A stretch of DNA of 33,202 nucleotides from Defluviitaleaceae bacterium (lineage in GTDB: Bacteria > Bacillota > Clostridia > Lachnospirales > WQUN01), in the NCBI GenBank assembly GCA_009786685.1, contig WQRQ01000021.1, positions 1 through 33,202 on the forward strand, given 5' to 3'. The notes under the pieces are model-generated. The model made no database searches. It saw only the letters and a list, made by a program, of their open reading frames with translations, and was not told the origin of the DNA. The translations under genes and the position numbers were made by a program. This document shows, one piece after another, positions 14,744 through 22,694 of this stretch. Every line of letters starts with the position of its first letter. The first letter of the stretch is position 1.

Positions 14744-16927
14744 CTACATGAAATTTTTTCCAATCATTTCTGCAAATCCTTTGGCTGCTCCTTTAGATGC
14801 CGCCTCAACCATCAGGATTATAAACCTTGTGATTTTACCCCCTCTGTTTCGTTCTTCTGCTTGTGAGGTAAAGTTATATTGTATTAATAAGTCATTTATG
14901 AGGGCTTCTAGATTTTTTTGATATTCTACCTTTTTTTCTCCCCAAATGGTAATTTCTATCCGTCTGTTCTCTTTAAGCTCTACCAATGCGCTTGCGTTGC
15001 TTCCGCCCAAAACCATCCCCGTCTGCCACATAGACCACAACTCGCCGTTACGTTTTATGTCGGATTGGTTATTACATATAAATTTGTAAAAGAAGTCGGC
15101 AGGGAACTCCAAGAGGTCGTCTCGCTCTACTCTTGTAATAATATTATCCGGCTCCGGATTAATGTTTATGCCCGGAGGTTTTAGCTGCGAAGCGGCACAT
15201 GGTATTATTAATCCACGAATACCGCCGGGGTTTCTGAAGCCAATATTGTAGTAATCCATCAAATTAAAAATATGCTCGTAAGAATCCGTAGGATATGCAG
15301 AACGCTCATTTGCAAAAACAATATCAAGGTCATTGTAATTAATAAATGTAGTTTTGTTTTTTTGTAAATAATCAATAACCATATAAACCCCACGACTAAT
15401 CCAGCAGGGGTCTAATACATAATCGCCCATAAAGTCATAGCTTAGTGCTACGCCCAGCGTATTGAATAGTTTCGTTACTCGGTCATGGTCACTTTCTTCG
15501 ATGTTACTGTCTAATAAAATATTTTTGATTTTATCCGAATTCACGATTTGCTTATTTTGGTCAAAAAGAGCTTTTATTTCTTTCATCGCACCGCTGTCGT
15601 TTATGCCAAATACTTGGTGGCCTGTAGCCTCGATATAGTTTGCAAGTGCCGATTTGAAATTATTTACACTTTCTATGTCGTTGCCTATATTAAAGCTAAA
15701 AATATCATAAATAAGATTTCCAAACTCTCCGTTTTTAAAAGAGTTGTAATCTTCTTCATTTTGTCTACGGTCATCAGCTTCATTTATCACCATAAATACT
15801 TTTGCTTTATTATCCGAGTATACTCTTATCGTATCCAGCCAGTAGTTAATGCGAGTAATGTCGCGATTTTCTTCTGTCCTGGCGTTTACTACGAGGATGT
15901 ATATGCAGTTTTCAGTTAAAAAACATCTATGCGAAGAATGGTATATCACCTGTCCGCCAAAATCCCAAACACGGGATTTTATCCCATTGAGGTTTAATAC
16001 GCTTTGGGTATCTACACCATGCGTGGAGTCTCCCGGGGCAGGAAAACTATCGTCGTCATTTAGACGTCTTGTTAAAGTTGTCTTACCTGCACCAGCCGAG
16101 CCAAGAACAATTATTCGTGTCTCTCGCATTACACTGGTAGACCCTTGTCTCTCGAGGTTTTGCATATAGCTGGCGACAGCCGTAGCACCTTCATTGCGTA
16201 CTGCGTCAGGGATTTTAAGCCTATCATTAAGAGCCTTTATCGCATTATCATCTTGTTTAAAACTATTAATAAATAAATCATCATAAACATCAGCCCAATA
16301 TCCGCACCCTATGGCATACAAATCATTTTTGAAATTATCAAACAACGTTCCATAAATAGATGTATCGTTATTAAAACTGTTATAATTATCGGTTCTAATC
16401 ATTTCGATGTCATCAGAAATTATATCTATGAACTTCTGAAAAAAATTTTCGGGATAATGCTTTTGGCTGTTATTTTCGTAGGCGGCATAAGCAGCTCTGG
16501 CAGCAGAGTAGGCAGAGGCGTATGCGGCGTAAGCGTATGCGGCGGTAGCGTAAGCATATGTGTTGGCGGCATAAGCGGCGTCGGCGTATGCGTCGTAAGC
16601 ATAAGCGGCGGCGTCGGCGGCATAAGCGGCGGCGGCGTATGCGGCGTCGGCGGCGGCGATGGCGTCGGTTTTGGTGGAAACGTAATTATTATAGGCAATG
16701 AAGGAGGCTTCACTCAAGACATGAGGATTTGAACTATCGCAGACATAAAAGATTGATTGTAAATGTTGCTTGATTTCACTTTTTTTCCAACATTTAAAAT
16801 ATCTCTTTACATTTAAAAAAGGCAATGCCCTAACGGCGCAAAGCCAAGAAAAGAACCATCGCTTTTCCGGTGCTAATTGCTCAGCCTTTATTTTAATATC
16901 ATCGTAAAAACTTATATTGCCATACAT
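14744..16927 (-). CDS. Roc-COR GTPase with N-terminal Ala/Tyr-rich helical domain
   Basis: The start is ATG 16927 behind GGAAGGG (727 residues); a GTG at 16945 overlaps that site. Residues 1-88 contain a Trp-rich helical stretch (KRWFFSWLCAVRALPF). Residues about 89-151 are almost only Ala and Tyr with scattered Asp. Residues 160-260 are acidic and helical. The GTPase domain follows: P-loop GSAGAGKTT (276-284), switch II DFGGQ (322-326), and G4 NEAD (382-385), where NKxD is usual. A COR-like dimerisation domain (YVLDPCWISRGVYMVIDYL region) continues to about 640. There are no leucine-rich repeats and no kinase. Bacterial Roc-COR proteins are dimeric GTPases of mostly unknown role. Similar Ala/Tyr helices occur in predicted immunity proteins (recalled). 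A role in conflict or signalling is inference. Confidence 0.85.
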   Translation of the reverse strand: MYGNISFYDDIKIKAEQLAPEKRWFFSWLCAVRALPFLNVKRYFKCWKKSEIKQHLQSIFYVCDSSNPHVLSEASFIAYNNYVSTKTDAIAAADAAYAAAAYAADAAAYAYDAYADAAYAANTYAYATAAYAYAAYASAYSAARAAYAAYENNSQKHYPENFFQKFIDIISDDIEMIRTDNYNSFNNDTSIYGTLFDNFKNDLYAIGCGYWADVYDDLFINSFKQDDNAIKALNDRLKIPDAVRNEGATAVASYMQNLERQGSTSVMRETRIIVLGSAGAGKTTLTRRLNDDDSFPAPGDSTHGVDTQSVLNLNGIKSRVWDFGGQVIYHSSHRCFLTENCIYILVVNARTEENRDITRINYWLDTIRVYSDNKAKVFMVINEADDRRQNEEDYNSFKNGEFGNLIYDIFSFNIGNDIESVNNFKSALANYIEATGHQVFGINDSGAMKEIKALFDQNKQIVNSDKIKNILLDSNIEESDHDRVTKLFNTLGVALSYDFMGDYVLDPCWISRGVYMVIDYLQKNKTTFINYNDLDIVFANERSAYPTDSYEHIFNLMDYYNIGFRNPGGIRGLIIPCAASQLKPPGININPEPDNIITRVERDDLLEFPADFFYKFICNNQSDIKRNGELWSMWQTGMVLGGSNASALVELKENRRIEITIWGEKKVEYQKNLEALINDLLIQYNFTSQAEERNRGGKITRFIILMVEAASKGAAKGFAEMIGKNFM
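16475..16663 (-). repeat. Degenerate tandem GCN/TAY tract encoding the Ala/Tyr segment
   Basis: About 190 bases consist almost entirely of GCN and TAY codons in irregular units of 6-15 bases. Codons for the same residue vary, so the tract looks selected at protein level rather than freshly expanded. It lies wholly inside the Roc-COR gene. Confidence 0.85.
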
Positions 16928-16971
16928 TTTACCAACCCTTCCCACTCCACTCCTTGATTTACTACCCCTAC

Positions 16972-16999
16972 ATCATACCTAAAAAATACCAACATGCAA
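16972..16999 (-). promoter_or_regulatory. Candidate promoter of the Roc-COR GTPase gene
   Basis: On the minus strand TTGCAT (16994-16999), a 16-base spacer and TATGAT (16972-16977) are seen about 45 bases before ATG 16927. Moderate match to the sigma-A consensus. Confidence 0.45.
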
Positions 17000-17056
17000 C
17001 ACATTGCGACACAAAACCCAATACATAATTAATTTTTTCCTGCGCAAACTAAACCC

Positions 17057-17410
17057 ATGAAAAATCTAAAAATCATCCCCATAGGCCTTATCGTAGGCTT
17101 TGCAAACGGGCTTTTCGGCGCGGGGGGCGGAAGTATCCTTGTGCCGGCCTTGCAAAAATTTATGAGCATGGAGACTAAAAAATCCCATGCCACCACGCTT
17201 GCGGTTATTTTGCCGCTGTCCATTATAAGTGCCGCGATATACATTTGGGGCGTGGACGTGGAGTGGAAGGTCGTGCTTTTTGTGTCCCTTGGCGGCGTCA
17301 CGGGCGGTCTTATCGGAGCGCATATTTTAAATAAGCTTGCGGCTTGGTGGTTAAATATTTTGTTTGGCCTATTCCTCGCTGCGGGCGCAATTAGGATGTT
17401 ATTTGCATGA
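17057..17410 (+). CDS. TauE/SafE-family membrane protein, N-terminal-type half
   Basis: This 117-residue protein has four membrane helices and the family signature GFANGLFGAGGGSILVPAL. Full TauE/SafE (DUF81) anion exporters have two such repeats in about 250 residues; here each repeat is a separate gene. The next gene encodes the second repeat and overlaps by 4 bases (ATGA), so the two halves probably assemble together to move sulfite, sulfoacetate or another organic anion. No Shine-Dalgarno motif precedes the ATG (CTAAACCC is immediately upstream), so initiation may be weak or from a short leader. Confidence 0.88.
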   Translation: MKNLKIIPIGLIVGFANGLFGAGGGSILVPALQKFMSMETKKSHATTLAVILPLSIISAAIYIWGVDVEWKVVLFVSLGGVTGGLIGAHILNKLAAWWLNILFGLFLAAGAIRMLFA

Positions 17411-17793
17411 GTATCTTCTGGTATGTACTTGTGGGGCTGTTGTCGGGGATTGTCAGCGGTATGGGAATCGGCGGCGGTGCGATTCTTATACCCGCGCTTA
17501 CGCTTTTTATGGACATCGGCCAGCAGAAGGCGCAGAATATCAACCTTTTATACTTTATCCCCACGGCGATAATCGCGCTTTTTGTTCACAAAAAAAATAA
17601 TAATATCGAAAAAAAAGGCCTGCTGCCACTAATTCTATGGGCATTGCCCGGTGCGGTGGCGGGCGCAATCATCGCGGTAAATATCGATGCAAACTACCTA
17701 CGCAAAGGCTTTGCGATTTTCCTGCTTTGTATGGCAGTTTACGAACTATGGAAGGGGTTTTCCAAATGGAAATCACAGCGTTCGAACGCTTAA
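17407..17793 (+). CDS. TauE/SafE-family membrane protein, second half
   Basis: The 128-residue protein has four membrane helices and a signature parallel to its partner: GIVSGMGIGGGAILIPAL. It overlaps the preceding half gene by ATGA, giving near-equal synthesis of the two. Together they equal one full TauE/SafE transporter. A charged loop, HKKNNNIEKK, separates helices 2 and 3. Split TauE pairs are common in Clostridia, so the pair is probably functional and not a broken gene. Substrate unknown. Confidence 0.9.
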   Translation: MSIFWYVLVGLLSGIVSGMGIGGGAILIPALTLFMDIGQQKAQNINLLYFIPTAIIALFVHKKNNNIEKKGLLPLILWALPGAVAGAIIAVNIDANYLRKGFAIFLLCMAVYELWKGFSKWKSQRSNA

Positions 17794-17933
17794 AATGCGA
17801 ATTTAAAAAGGCAAGCACGGATAAAAAAATTCAAATCTATGTAGATGCTGAGCTAACCCAGCACCAGTACAAGGAGCTTTTGCGGATGTTTCCGCTTAAT
17901 GATTTGGATAAACTGGAAGCGGCGTTGGCCTAA
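17766..17933 (+). CDS. Small 55-residue protein after the TauE pair
   Basis: The ATG at 17766 lies 7 bases after GGAAGGGG (17751-17758), inside the end of the upstream TauE half gene (28-base overlap, different frame). The product MEITAFERLKCEFKKASTDK continues to a Leu-rich C-terminus (LLRMFPLNDLDKLEAALA). It is charged, helical and soluble, with no recognised family. Its TAA (17931-17933) overlaps the TAG of the convergent ABC exporter (17930-17932). Coupling to the transporter pair suggests an accessory role, but function is unknown. Confidence 0.7.
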   Translation: MEITAFERLKCEFKKASTDKKIQIYVDAELTQHQYKELLRMFPLNDLDKLEAALA

Positions 17934-20137
17934 GCCGTCGCTTTTTCCTCATCACGGCTGCTTTTCCTTTGCGCCATTACCAAGTCGAAGTAGATTCCTT
18001 TTTTCTTCAAAAGCTCGGCATGTGTGCCTGCCTCGGCTACGCCGCCTTCGTCGAGTACCACCAGGCGGTCGGCGTTGCGCAGCGTGGAAAGACGGTGTGC
18101 TATTGCGATTGTCGTGCGGCCTTCGGTAATGCGGCTTAGGCTTTCTTGTATTGTCGCTTCTGTTTCCACGTCCAGCGACGATGTTGCCTCGTCCATGATT
18201 AGCAGGTCGGGGTTTTTTATTATTGCGCGAGCGATGGAAAGCCTTTGGCGTTCGCCGCCGGAAAGGGATTGTCCGCCTTCACCGATTAGCGTGCTGTAGC
18301 CGTCGGGGCTTTGCGTTATGAAATCGTGCGCATTGGCGGTTTGTGCCGCTGCGATTACTTCTTCCAGTGTCGCGCCGTGTTTTCCGTAGGCGATATTTTC
18401 GAAGAAAGTCCCCGCAAACAGAAAGCTATCCTGGAAAACAACACCCGTGTTTTCGTGAAGATGGTCGGGCGACATGTCGCGGATGTTAGTTTCGTTTATC
18501 GCAATCCGCCCGTTATTGGGGTCGTACAGACGCATGGCAAGGTTAATCAGCGTAGATTTTCCAACTCCCGATTTGCCCACAATCCCAATCATTTCGCCCG
18601 ATTGGATTTCCAAATTTATGCCCTTTAAAACAGGCTCATAGGATTTGTAGCCAAAGTGTACGTTTTCGTAAGCGACTTTGCCTGTGATGGGTACGTTTTT
18701 GGGATTTTTTGTTTCTTTAATTTCGCTTTCGTCGTCCAAAAGCTCAAAAACCTTTACCATGCTTGTGGTCGCCTCCGAAAGCCAGCGCGGTACATTAACC
18801 AGCCATCTCAGCGGCTCGTAAATTGCCCACAGATACATATTAAAAAGCACCATAACGCCAATCGTAATATGCCCGTTAATTACCATCCACCCGCCAACAA
18901 AAAGTATCAAAAACTCACCAATCCCAATCAAAAAGCCCATAGAAGGAAACATAGTCCCCCAAAGCACCTCATTGTCTGTGCGAATAGTAGCCAAGTCGCG
19001 GTTTGCTTTTGCATACTTTTCGATTTCCCGCTTCTCGTTACCAAACGATTTTACCGTGCGGATTCCCCTTATAATATCGTGCAAAATAGAACTAACCCGT
19101 GAGCTTCTGCGCCACTGTCGCTCAAACCTTGCATACAAAATCTTTTGAAACGCCCAAAGCACAAACGCCACAATCGGCACAGGCACGATAATCAACAACG
19201 CCAACCGCCACTCCGCAAAAAACAAAATCACAGCGGCAATCGTAAAAATCGTCAACATCTCAAGCACCCAGCGCGAAAGGTCGTTTAAAAACTCGCCTAC
19301 GACATCCGTATCATCCATAATCCGCCTAATCAAATCCCCCGGCGTCCGTTTGGCAAACAGTGTCATCGAGTGGCTTTGCAGCTTCTCATAAGCCGCCGCC
19401 CGCATATCCGCAAACACAGAAATCGTAGTCCTGTTATAAAGCCGCGCCGCAAAAATCGTAATCGCCTCACAAAACACCCGAGAAAACAGCATAACCCCGG
19501 CAAAAACCAAAATCTGCCCCCATGTCCCAAACGGAATCCCACCATAGGGCTGCAAATGCCTATCAATCAACTGCTGCAAAATAATAGGCGGCGCAAGAAA
19601 CGCAATAAGCGAAAACATATCCAGCACCCTCGACGCAACAATCGTTTTAGCATAGGGTCTCAAAAACCCTAACGCCCTTTTAATAACGCTAAACTTACTA
19701 TAGCAAAAAATACAAACGCTAATTTCGTCTATCATAGGCCGTCCGCACTTTTCACAGACAGCCTTCTCTGCCTCATCCGGAAAAGCCGCAACTCCCTCAT
19801 TGATATAAAAATTAACAATTTTGCAGAATTCGCCCGCTTGTTTTAGGCCGGACATGCTAAAGCGTGATAAGACCTTGGGGGCGCAGCCCCCAACTCCCCC
19901 GGAAGGGGACGCGTCCCCTTCACCCCGTTTTTTTGGGGGGTGATTATAGGAGGCGAAGATTAGGCCGCAGCCTACTCCTGCTTGTACTTTGGCTTCGGTG
20001 ATGTCCTTGGCCGGGAAGGAGAATTTGACTTCGCCGTTTTCTTCGGCGCGGATTGTGCCGTCCTCGGAGAAAATTAGTACGCCGGAGACTGGATTCATGT
20101 CTAGGCTTAGGTCGTATTCTAATGTGAATTGTTTCAT
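17930..20137 (-). CDS. ABC exporter with N-terminal domain plus zinc ribbon, carrying an in-frame repeat insertion
   Basis: The 735-residue protein has an N-terminal soluble domain (1-125), a Cys4 zinc ribbon (C128, C131, C142, C145), six membrane helices (about 165-450) and an ATPase domain with Walker A GKSGVGKST, Q-loop FQDSFLF, signature LSGGERQR, Walker B LLIMDEATSSLD and H-loop IAHR. The 753-residue exporter at 27985-30246 has the same architecture, so the two may pair as a heterodimer, perhaps with the DUF1854 protein. Residues about 66-89, rich in Gly, Pro and Lys, are encoded by a GC-rich palindromic repeat and interrupt a beta strand of the N-terminal domain; the partner lacks them. 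Both ATPase sites keep the catalytic glutamate. The region beginning MKQFTLEYDLSLD starts at ATG 20137. Confidence 0.92.
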   Translation of the reverse strand: MKQFTLEYDLSLDMNPVSGVLIFSEDGTIRAEENGEVKFSFPAKDITEAKVQAGVGCGLIFASYNHPPKKRGEGDASPSGGVGGCAPKVLSRFSMSGLKQAGEFCKIVNFYINEGVAAFPDEAEKAVCEKCGRPMIDEISVCIFCYSKFSVIKRALGFLRPYAKTIVASRVLDMFSLIAFLAPPIILQQLIDRHLQPYGGIPFGTWGQILVFAGVMLFSRVFCEAITIFAARLYNRTTISVFADMRAAAYEKLQSHSMTLFAKRTPGDLIRRIMDDTDVVGEFLNDLSRWVLEMLTIFTIAAVILFFAEWRLALLIIVPVPIVAFVLWAFQKILYARFERQWRRSSRVSSILHDIIRGIRTVKSFGNEKREIEKYAKANRDLATIRTDNEVLWGTMFPSMGFLIGIGEFLILFVGGWMVINGHITIGVMVLFNMYLWAIYEPLRWLVNVPRWLSEATTSMVKVFELLDDESEIKETKNPKNVPITGKVAYENVHFGYKSYEPVLKGINLEIQSGEMIGIVGKSGVGKSTLINLAMRLYDPNNGRIAINETNIRDMSPDHLHENTGVVFQDSFLFAGTFFENIAYGKHGATLEEVIAAAQTANAHDFITQSPDGYSTLIGEGGQSLSGGERQRLSIARAIIKNPDLLIMDEATSSLDVETEATIQESLSRITEGRTTIAIAHRLSTLRNADRLVVLDEGGVAEAGTHAELLKKKGIYFDLVMAQRKSSRDEEKATA
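19871..19942 (-). repeat. GC-rich double-palindrome repeat inserted in frame in the ABC exporter gene
   Basis: The stretch has two perfect inverted repeats: TTGGGGGC/GCCCCCAA with a 3-base loop (19875-19893) and GAAGGGGAC-GC-GTCCCCTTC (19902-19921). It begins with AAGACCTTGGGG, the same lead-in as the repeat beside the second exporter at 27990. On the coding strand it adds about 24 codons, with no stop, between FASYN and LSRFSMSG. The reading frame is kept on both sides. Confidence 0.85.
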
Positions 20138-20157
20138 GTGAATGCTCTCTTTCTAGG

Positions 20158-20186
20158 TTGACAATATCCTATATTTTAGTTATCTT
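20158..20186 (+). promoter_or_regulatory. Promoter of the Phd-Doc toxin-antitoxin operon
   Basis: A perfect TTGACA (20158-20163), 17-base spacer and TATCTT (20181-20186) lie about 20 bases upstream of ATG 20204. GAGGTGA at 20192-20198 is the ribosome site. Phd antitoxins usually repress such promoters; no clear palindrome was identified. Confidence 0.65.
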
Positions 20187-20203
20187 GCATATGAGGTGAT
20201 TTT

Positions 20204-20449
20204 ATGATTATTGATACAAGTACCATGGTTCCGATGACAGAAGCTAATCAAAATTTTTCAAAGGTAGCACGTTTGGTAGATGAAAAAGGGTCGGCAATTA
20301 TTATGAAAAATAATAAGCCGAGGTATACCGTCCTTGACTTTGACGAGTATGCGAAAAGGCAAGAAGCAGACAGAAGCGAAATGTTTGAATCTATTGTTGA
20401 CACTCTAATTGATGAAAACATGGAAGCATTTTTGGAGCTTGCAAAATGA
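20204..20449 (+). CDS. phd: Phd/YefM-family antitoxin
   Basis: The 81-residue protein has the Phd/YefM N-terminal DNA-binding fold (MVPMTEANQNFSKVARLVDE, then IIMKNNKPRYTVLDFDEY) and an acidic helical C-terminal tail (residues about 55-81) that would bind and block the toxin. It overlaps the toxin gene by 4 bases (ATGA), the usual antitoxin-first arrangement. It neutralises Doc and represses its own operon together with it. The gene sits between the ABC exporter (divergent) and a convergent acetyltransferase gene. Confidence 0.93.
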   Translation: MIIDTSTMVPMTEANQNFSKVARLVDEKGSAIIMKNNKPRYTVLDFDEYAKRQEADRSEMFESIVDTLIDENMEAFLELAK

Positions 20450-20826
20450 ACAAATTAACAATAGAACGAGTTATAGTAATGCATAAAAAATTGATTGCCA
20501 CATCAGGGGGCGACCCCGGGATTCGTGATTTTGGTTTGCTTGAATCGGCGGTGCTTGGGTGCTATCAGTCATTTAATGGGCAAGAATTGTATCCCACCGT
20601 TATAGAAAAGGCGGCACGTATGGCATATGCCATTAATAAAAACCACGCACTTGTTGATGGCAATAAACGCACGGCTGTTTTGTCTATGCTAACCATTTTG
20701 CGTATGCATAATATTGGCATATCATACACCCAACAAGAACTCATTGAACTGGGTTTTGGCATAGCAGACGGCAGTTTGGGTTACGACGAAATCCTTGCAT
20801 GGATTAACGCGCATTTAACCTCTTAA
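20446..20826 (+). CDS. doc: Doc-type (Fic-fold) toxin
   Basis: This 126-residue protein has the Doc motif HALVDGNKRTA (67-77), matching HxFxDxNKRTA except Leu for Phe at the third position. Doc kinases inactivate elongation factor EF-Tu by phosphorylation, which arrests translation. Other conserved Doc positions are visible, such as GGDPGIRDFGLLESAV near residues 21-36. It is translationally coupled to phd. The catalytic His, Asp, Asn and Lys/Arg are present, so activity is expected. Length is usual. Confidence 0.93.
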   Translation: MNKLTIERVIVMHKKLIATSGGDPGIRDFGLLESAVLGCYQSFNGQELYPTVIEKAARMAYAINKNHALVDGNKRTAVLSMLTILRMHNIGISYTQQELIELGFGIADGSLGYDEILAWINAHLTS

Positions 20827-20867
20827 TATAGCCTGTCTTTTATTGCCTGCTGTATATCAAATTTGCG

Positions 20868-21323
20868 TTACTTTACCGACCACTTTACATATCCTGTTTT
20901 GTCTGTTCTGTTAAACCCGCAGTTTTCGTAAAAGCCCAGTGTGCTTTCCTCTTTTGAGCTTGTTAGCAGCATTATTTTGTAGCAGTCCATCTTCTCTGCG
21001 ATTTTGGTTGCCTGTCTCATCATTGCGGAGGCGTAGCCTTTTCCTCGGTAGTCGGCGTGGGTTACTACATTTTCTATGATGGCGTAGGGGCGGTTGTTTC
21101 TTGTTAGGTTTTCGATTATTACCAGCGTTACCGATGACACTACCCAGCCGTCGAGTTTGCCTACCAGTAGGTAGTACATGGGGTTGTATTCAAACCTTGC
21201 TATCTTGTCGCGCCATATGGCTATGTTTTGCGGCTCTTTTGGCGGGTGGTTGGTTAGGTGGCTGTGGTATAAATGCATTAACGCTTCGGCGTCGTGGTGG
21301 GTTGCCTTGCCGATTTCAAGCAT
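20868..21323 (-). CDS. GNAT-family N-acetyltransferase
   Basis: The 151-residue protein transfers acetyl from acetyl-CoA to an amine of unknown identity. The acetyl-CoA binding loop is YRGKGYASAMM (about 94-104), following the beta-4 strand AIIENVVTHADY; FYENCGF near residue 132 is the usual C-terminal motif. It overlaps the upstream GNAT gene by 8 bases and is the last gene of a coupled set (zinc finger, phosphotransferase, GNAT, GNAT). It converges on doc with a 41-base gap, in which no terminator was seen. Confidence 0.9.
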   Translation of the reverse strand: MLEIGKATHHDAEALMHLYHSHLTNHPPKEPQNIAIWRDKIARFEYNPMYYLLVGKLDGWVVSSVTLVIIENLTRNNRPYAIIENVVTHADYRGKGYASAMMRQATKIAEKMDCYKIMLLTSSKEESTLGFYENCGFNRTDKTGYVKWSVK

Positions 21324-21762
21324 TCGCGCTCACCACCTTGTACATAAAAGTCATATTTTTAGAAGCCTCGTAGCCCTGTTTTTCGTAAAAGTCGTAGGCA
21401 GGGTGATGTACGGCTGTCAAAAGCGTAATGCATGTAAGAGAATTCTCGCGGGCATATTTTTCAATCTCACCCATGAGTGCAAGCCCGTAGCCCTTTCGCT
21501 GATGGTCGGGAGAAATAAACAACTCGTCAATATAAATTTCGTCGCCCTTATAAAATGTCTTTGTATACGCGAATACCGCACCAACAAGCTCGCCGCCCTC
21601 CCATAGCGTGTAGCCAAGAAACCGCTTACGCTCGGACAAATCGCTAAGGCAGCGGAACGCGGCGTCCTGTGTCCAAGTATCATTCCATGGCGGCGCATTG
21701 AATGTCTTGATATACAAATCACAACACGCCTGCAAATCCTTGGGCTGAAATTTTTTTATCAT
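21316..21762 (-). CDS. GNAT-family N-acetyltransferase
   Basis: The protein has 148 residues. Beta-4 ends IYIDELFISPDHQRKGYGLALM, with the acetyl-CoA loop HQRKGYG; FYEKQGYEA marks the end of the fold. The pattern 'FNAPPWND.WT' at the N-terminus is seen in many small-molecule acetyltransferases of Firmicutes, including aminoglycoside 6'-acetyltransferase-like members, but the substrate cannot be read from sequence. The gene overlaps the phosphotransferase upstream by ATGA and the next GNAT downstream by 8 bases. Confidence 0.9.
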   Translation of the reverse strand: MIKKFQPKDLQACCDLYIKTFNAPPWNDTWTQDAAFRCLSDLSERKRFLGYTLWEGGELVGAVFAYTKTFYKGDEIYIDELFISPDHQRKGYGLALMGEIEKYARENSLTCITLLTAVHHPAYDFYEKQGYEASKNMTFMYKVVSANA

Positions 21763-22694
21763 CTCGTCGCACCCTTTTCCTTTTCGACTAATTCTCGTAG
21801 CCGTTTACGCATTATTTCAAATGAAGTAATCTCCGACGCGGGTTTTAGATTTTCCGCCGTTGTGCCATGACCCCACGCGTGGACGGGGAGCCACGTCATA
21901 CATAAGTCCACGATTTCGTCCACGTCGTATTCGCCAAAATAGCCCTCCATATACGGCCGTTCAAAACAAAACAGCGCGCTCACGACATACACCTGCTCAT
22001 ACCCCACAGGCGCGTGCATTGCGTCTGCAAAGTCCACGACATACACATTTAGCCCGTCATCCACAAGCACATTTTCCGCATGAAAATCCCCATGGCAGTA
22101 CACCTTTTCGTTTTCCGCGATATGAAAATCATCAAGATAGGCAAGCCGCTCCGCCAGAAAAGCCTCCGGGAAATTCTCCTCCTCGCGCCAATCTTCACTT
22201 GCCAGCGCGTACTCCTTCACATCAAACGGCGAAAAGTTTTCGCATGGCTGATTAAGCGCGTCGGTGATTTTTCGCATATTCTGCCCGATTTTCACCTTGT
22301 CGTCGTAGCTTAAATTCTTCGCCACGTCACAAAGCATTTTCCCGTGGATATAATCCATCACCATATATCTAAAAAAATATTTATCGTCCACCTCGCCGTC
22401 GGCAATCAGCCGCGGCGCAGGAACGCCAACCTCTTCCGCCAGCCGCATACCAAACATTTCCACTTCAATAGTAGTTCCGTAATCATTACACAATCCCTGC
22501 GGCGAAAATATCTTAACAACATACTCGCCGACCCTAAACACGGCATTAGTACCGGGCGCGAGTTTTTCCAAGGGAGAAATCTCCAACCCATGCCGACTAA
22601 GGATAAACTCCACAAGAGGCGTAAACGCCGAAACGGACTGAAAAACATGAAACCAGTCGTCCCAATTTTTTATGTCTTGTGTAAAAAGGCTCAT
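21759..22694 (-). CDS. Aminoglycoside-phosphotransferase-family kinase (APH/choline kinase fold)
   Basis: This 311-residue protein has the catalytic loop HGDFHAENVLV and metal-binding VVDFADA (about 200-225), with an N-lobe lysine in YVVKIFSP (about 62). The family phosphorylates aminoglycosides, macrolides, choline, homoserine or similar alcohols. Its substrate is not evident; WLPVHAWGHG near the C-terminus is not a feature I recognise. It is coupled by 4-base overlaps to the zinc-finger gene upstream and the GNAT gene downstream, which suggests a module for modifying a small molecule. Confidence 0.88.
   Translation of the reverse strand: MSLFTQDIKNWDDWFHVFQSVSAFTPLVEFILSRHGLEISPLEKLAPGTNAVFRVGEYVVKIFSPQGLCNDYGTTIEVEMFGMRLAEEVGVPAPRLIADGEVDDKYFFRYMVMDYIHGKMLCDVAKNLSYDDKVKIGQNMRKITDALNQPCENFSPFDVKEYALASEDWREEENFPEAFLAERLAYLDDFHIAENEKVYCHGDFHAENVLVDDGLNVYVVDFADAMHAPVGYEQVYVVSALFCFERPYMEGYFGEYDVDEIVDLCMTWLPVHAWGHGTTAENLKPASEITSFEIMRKRLRELVEKEKGATR

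Noticed and set aside
16475-16663. Tandem repeat that could be mistaken for a CRISPR or minisatellite
   Set aside because: Unit length is irregular, there are no unique spacers, and the tract is in frame with strong GTPase coding sequence.
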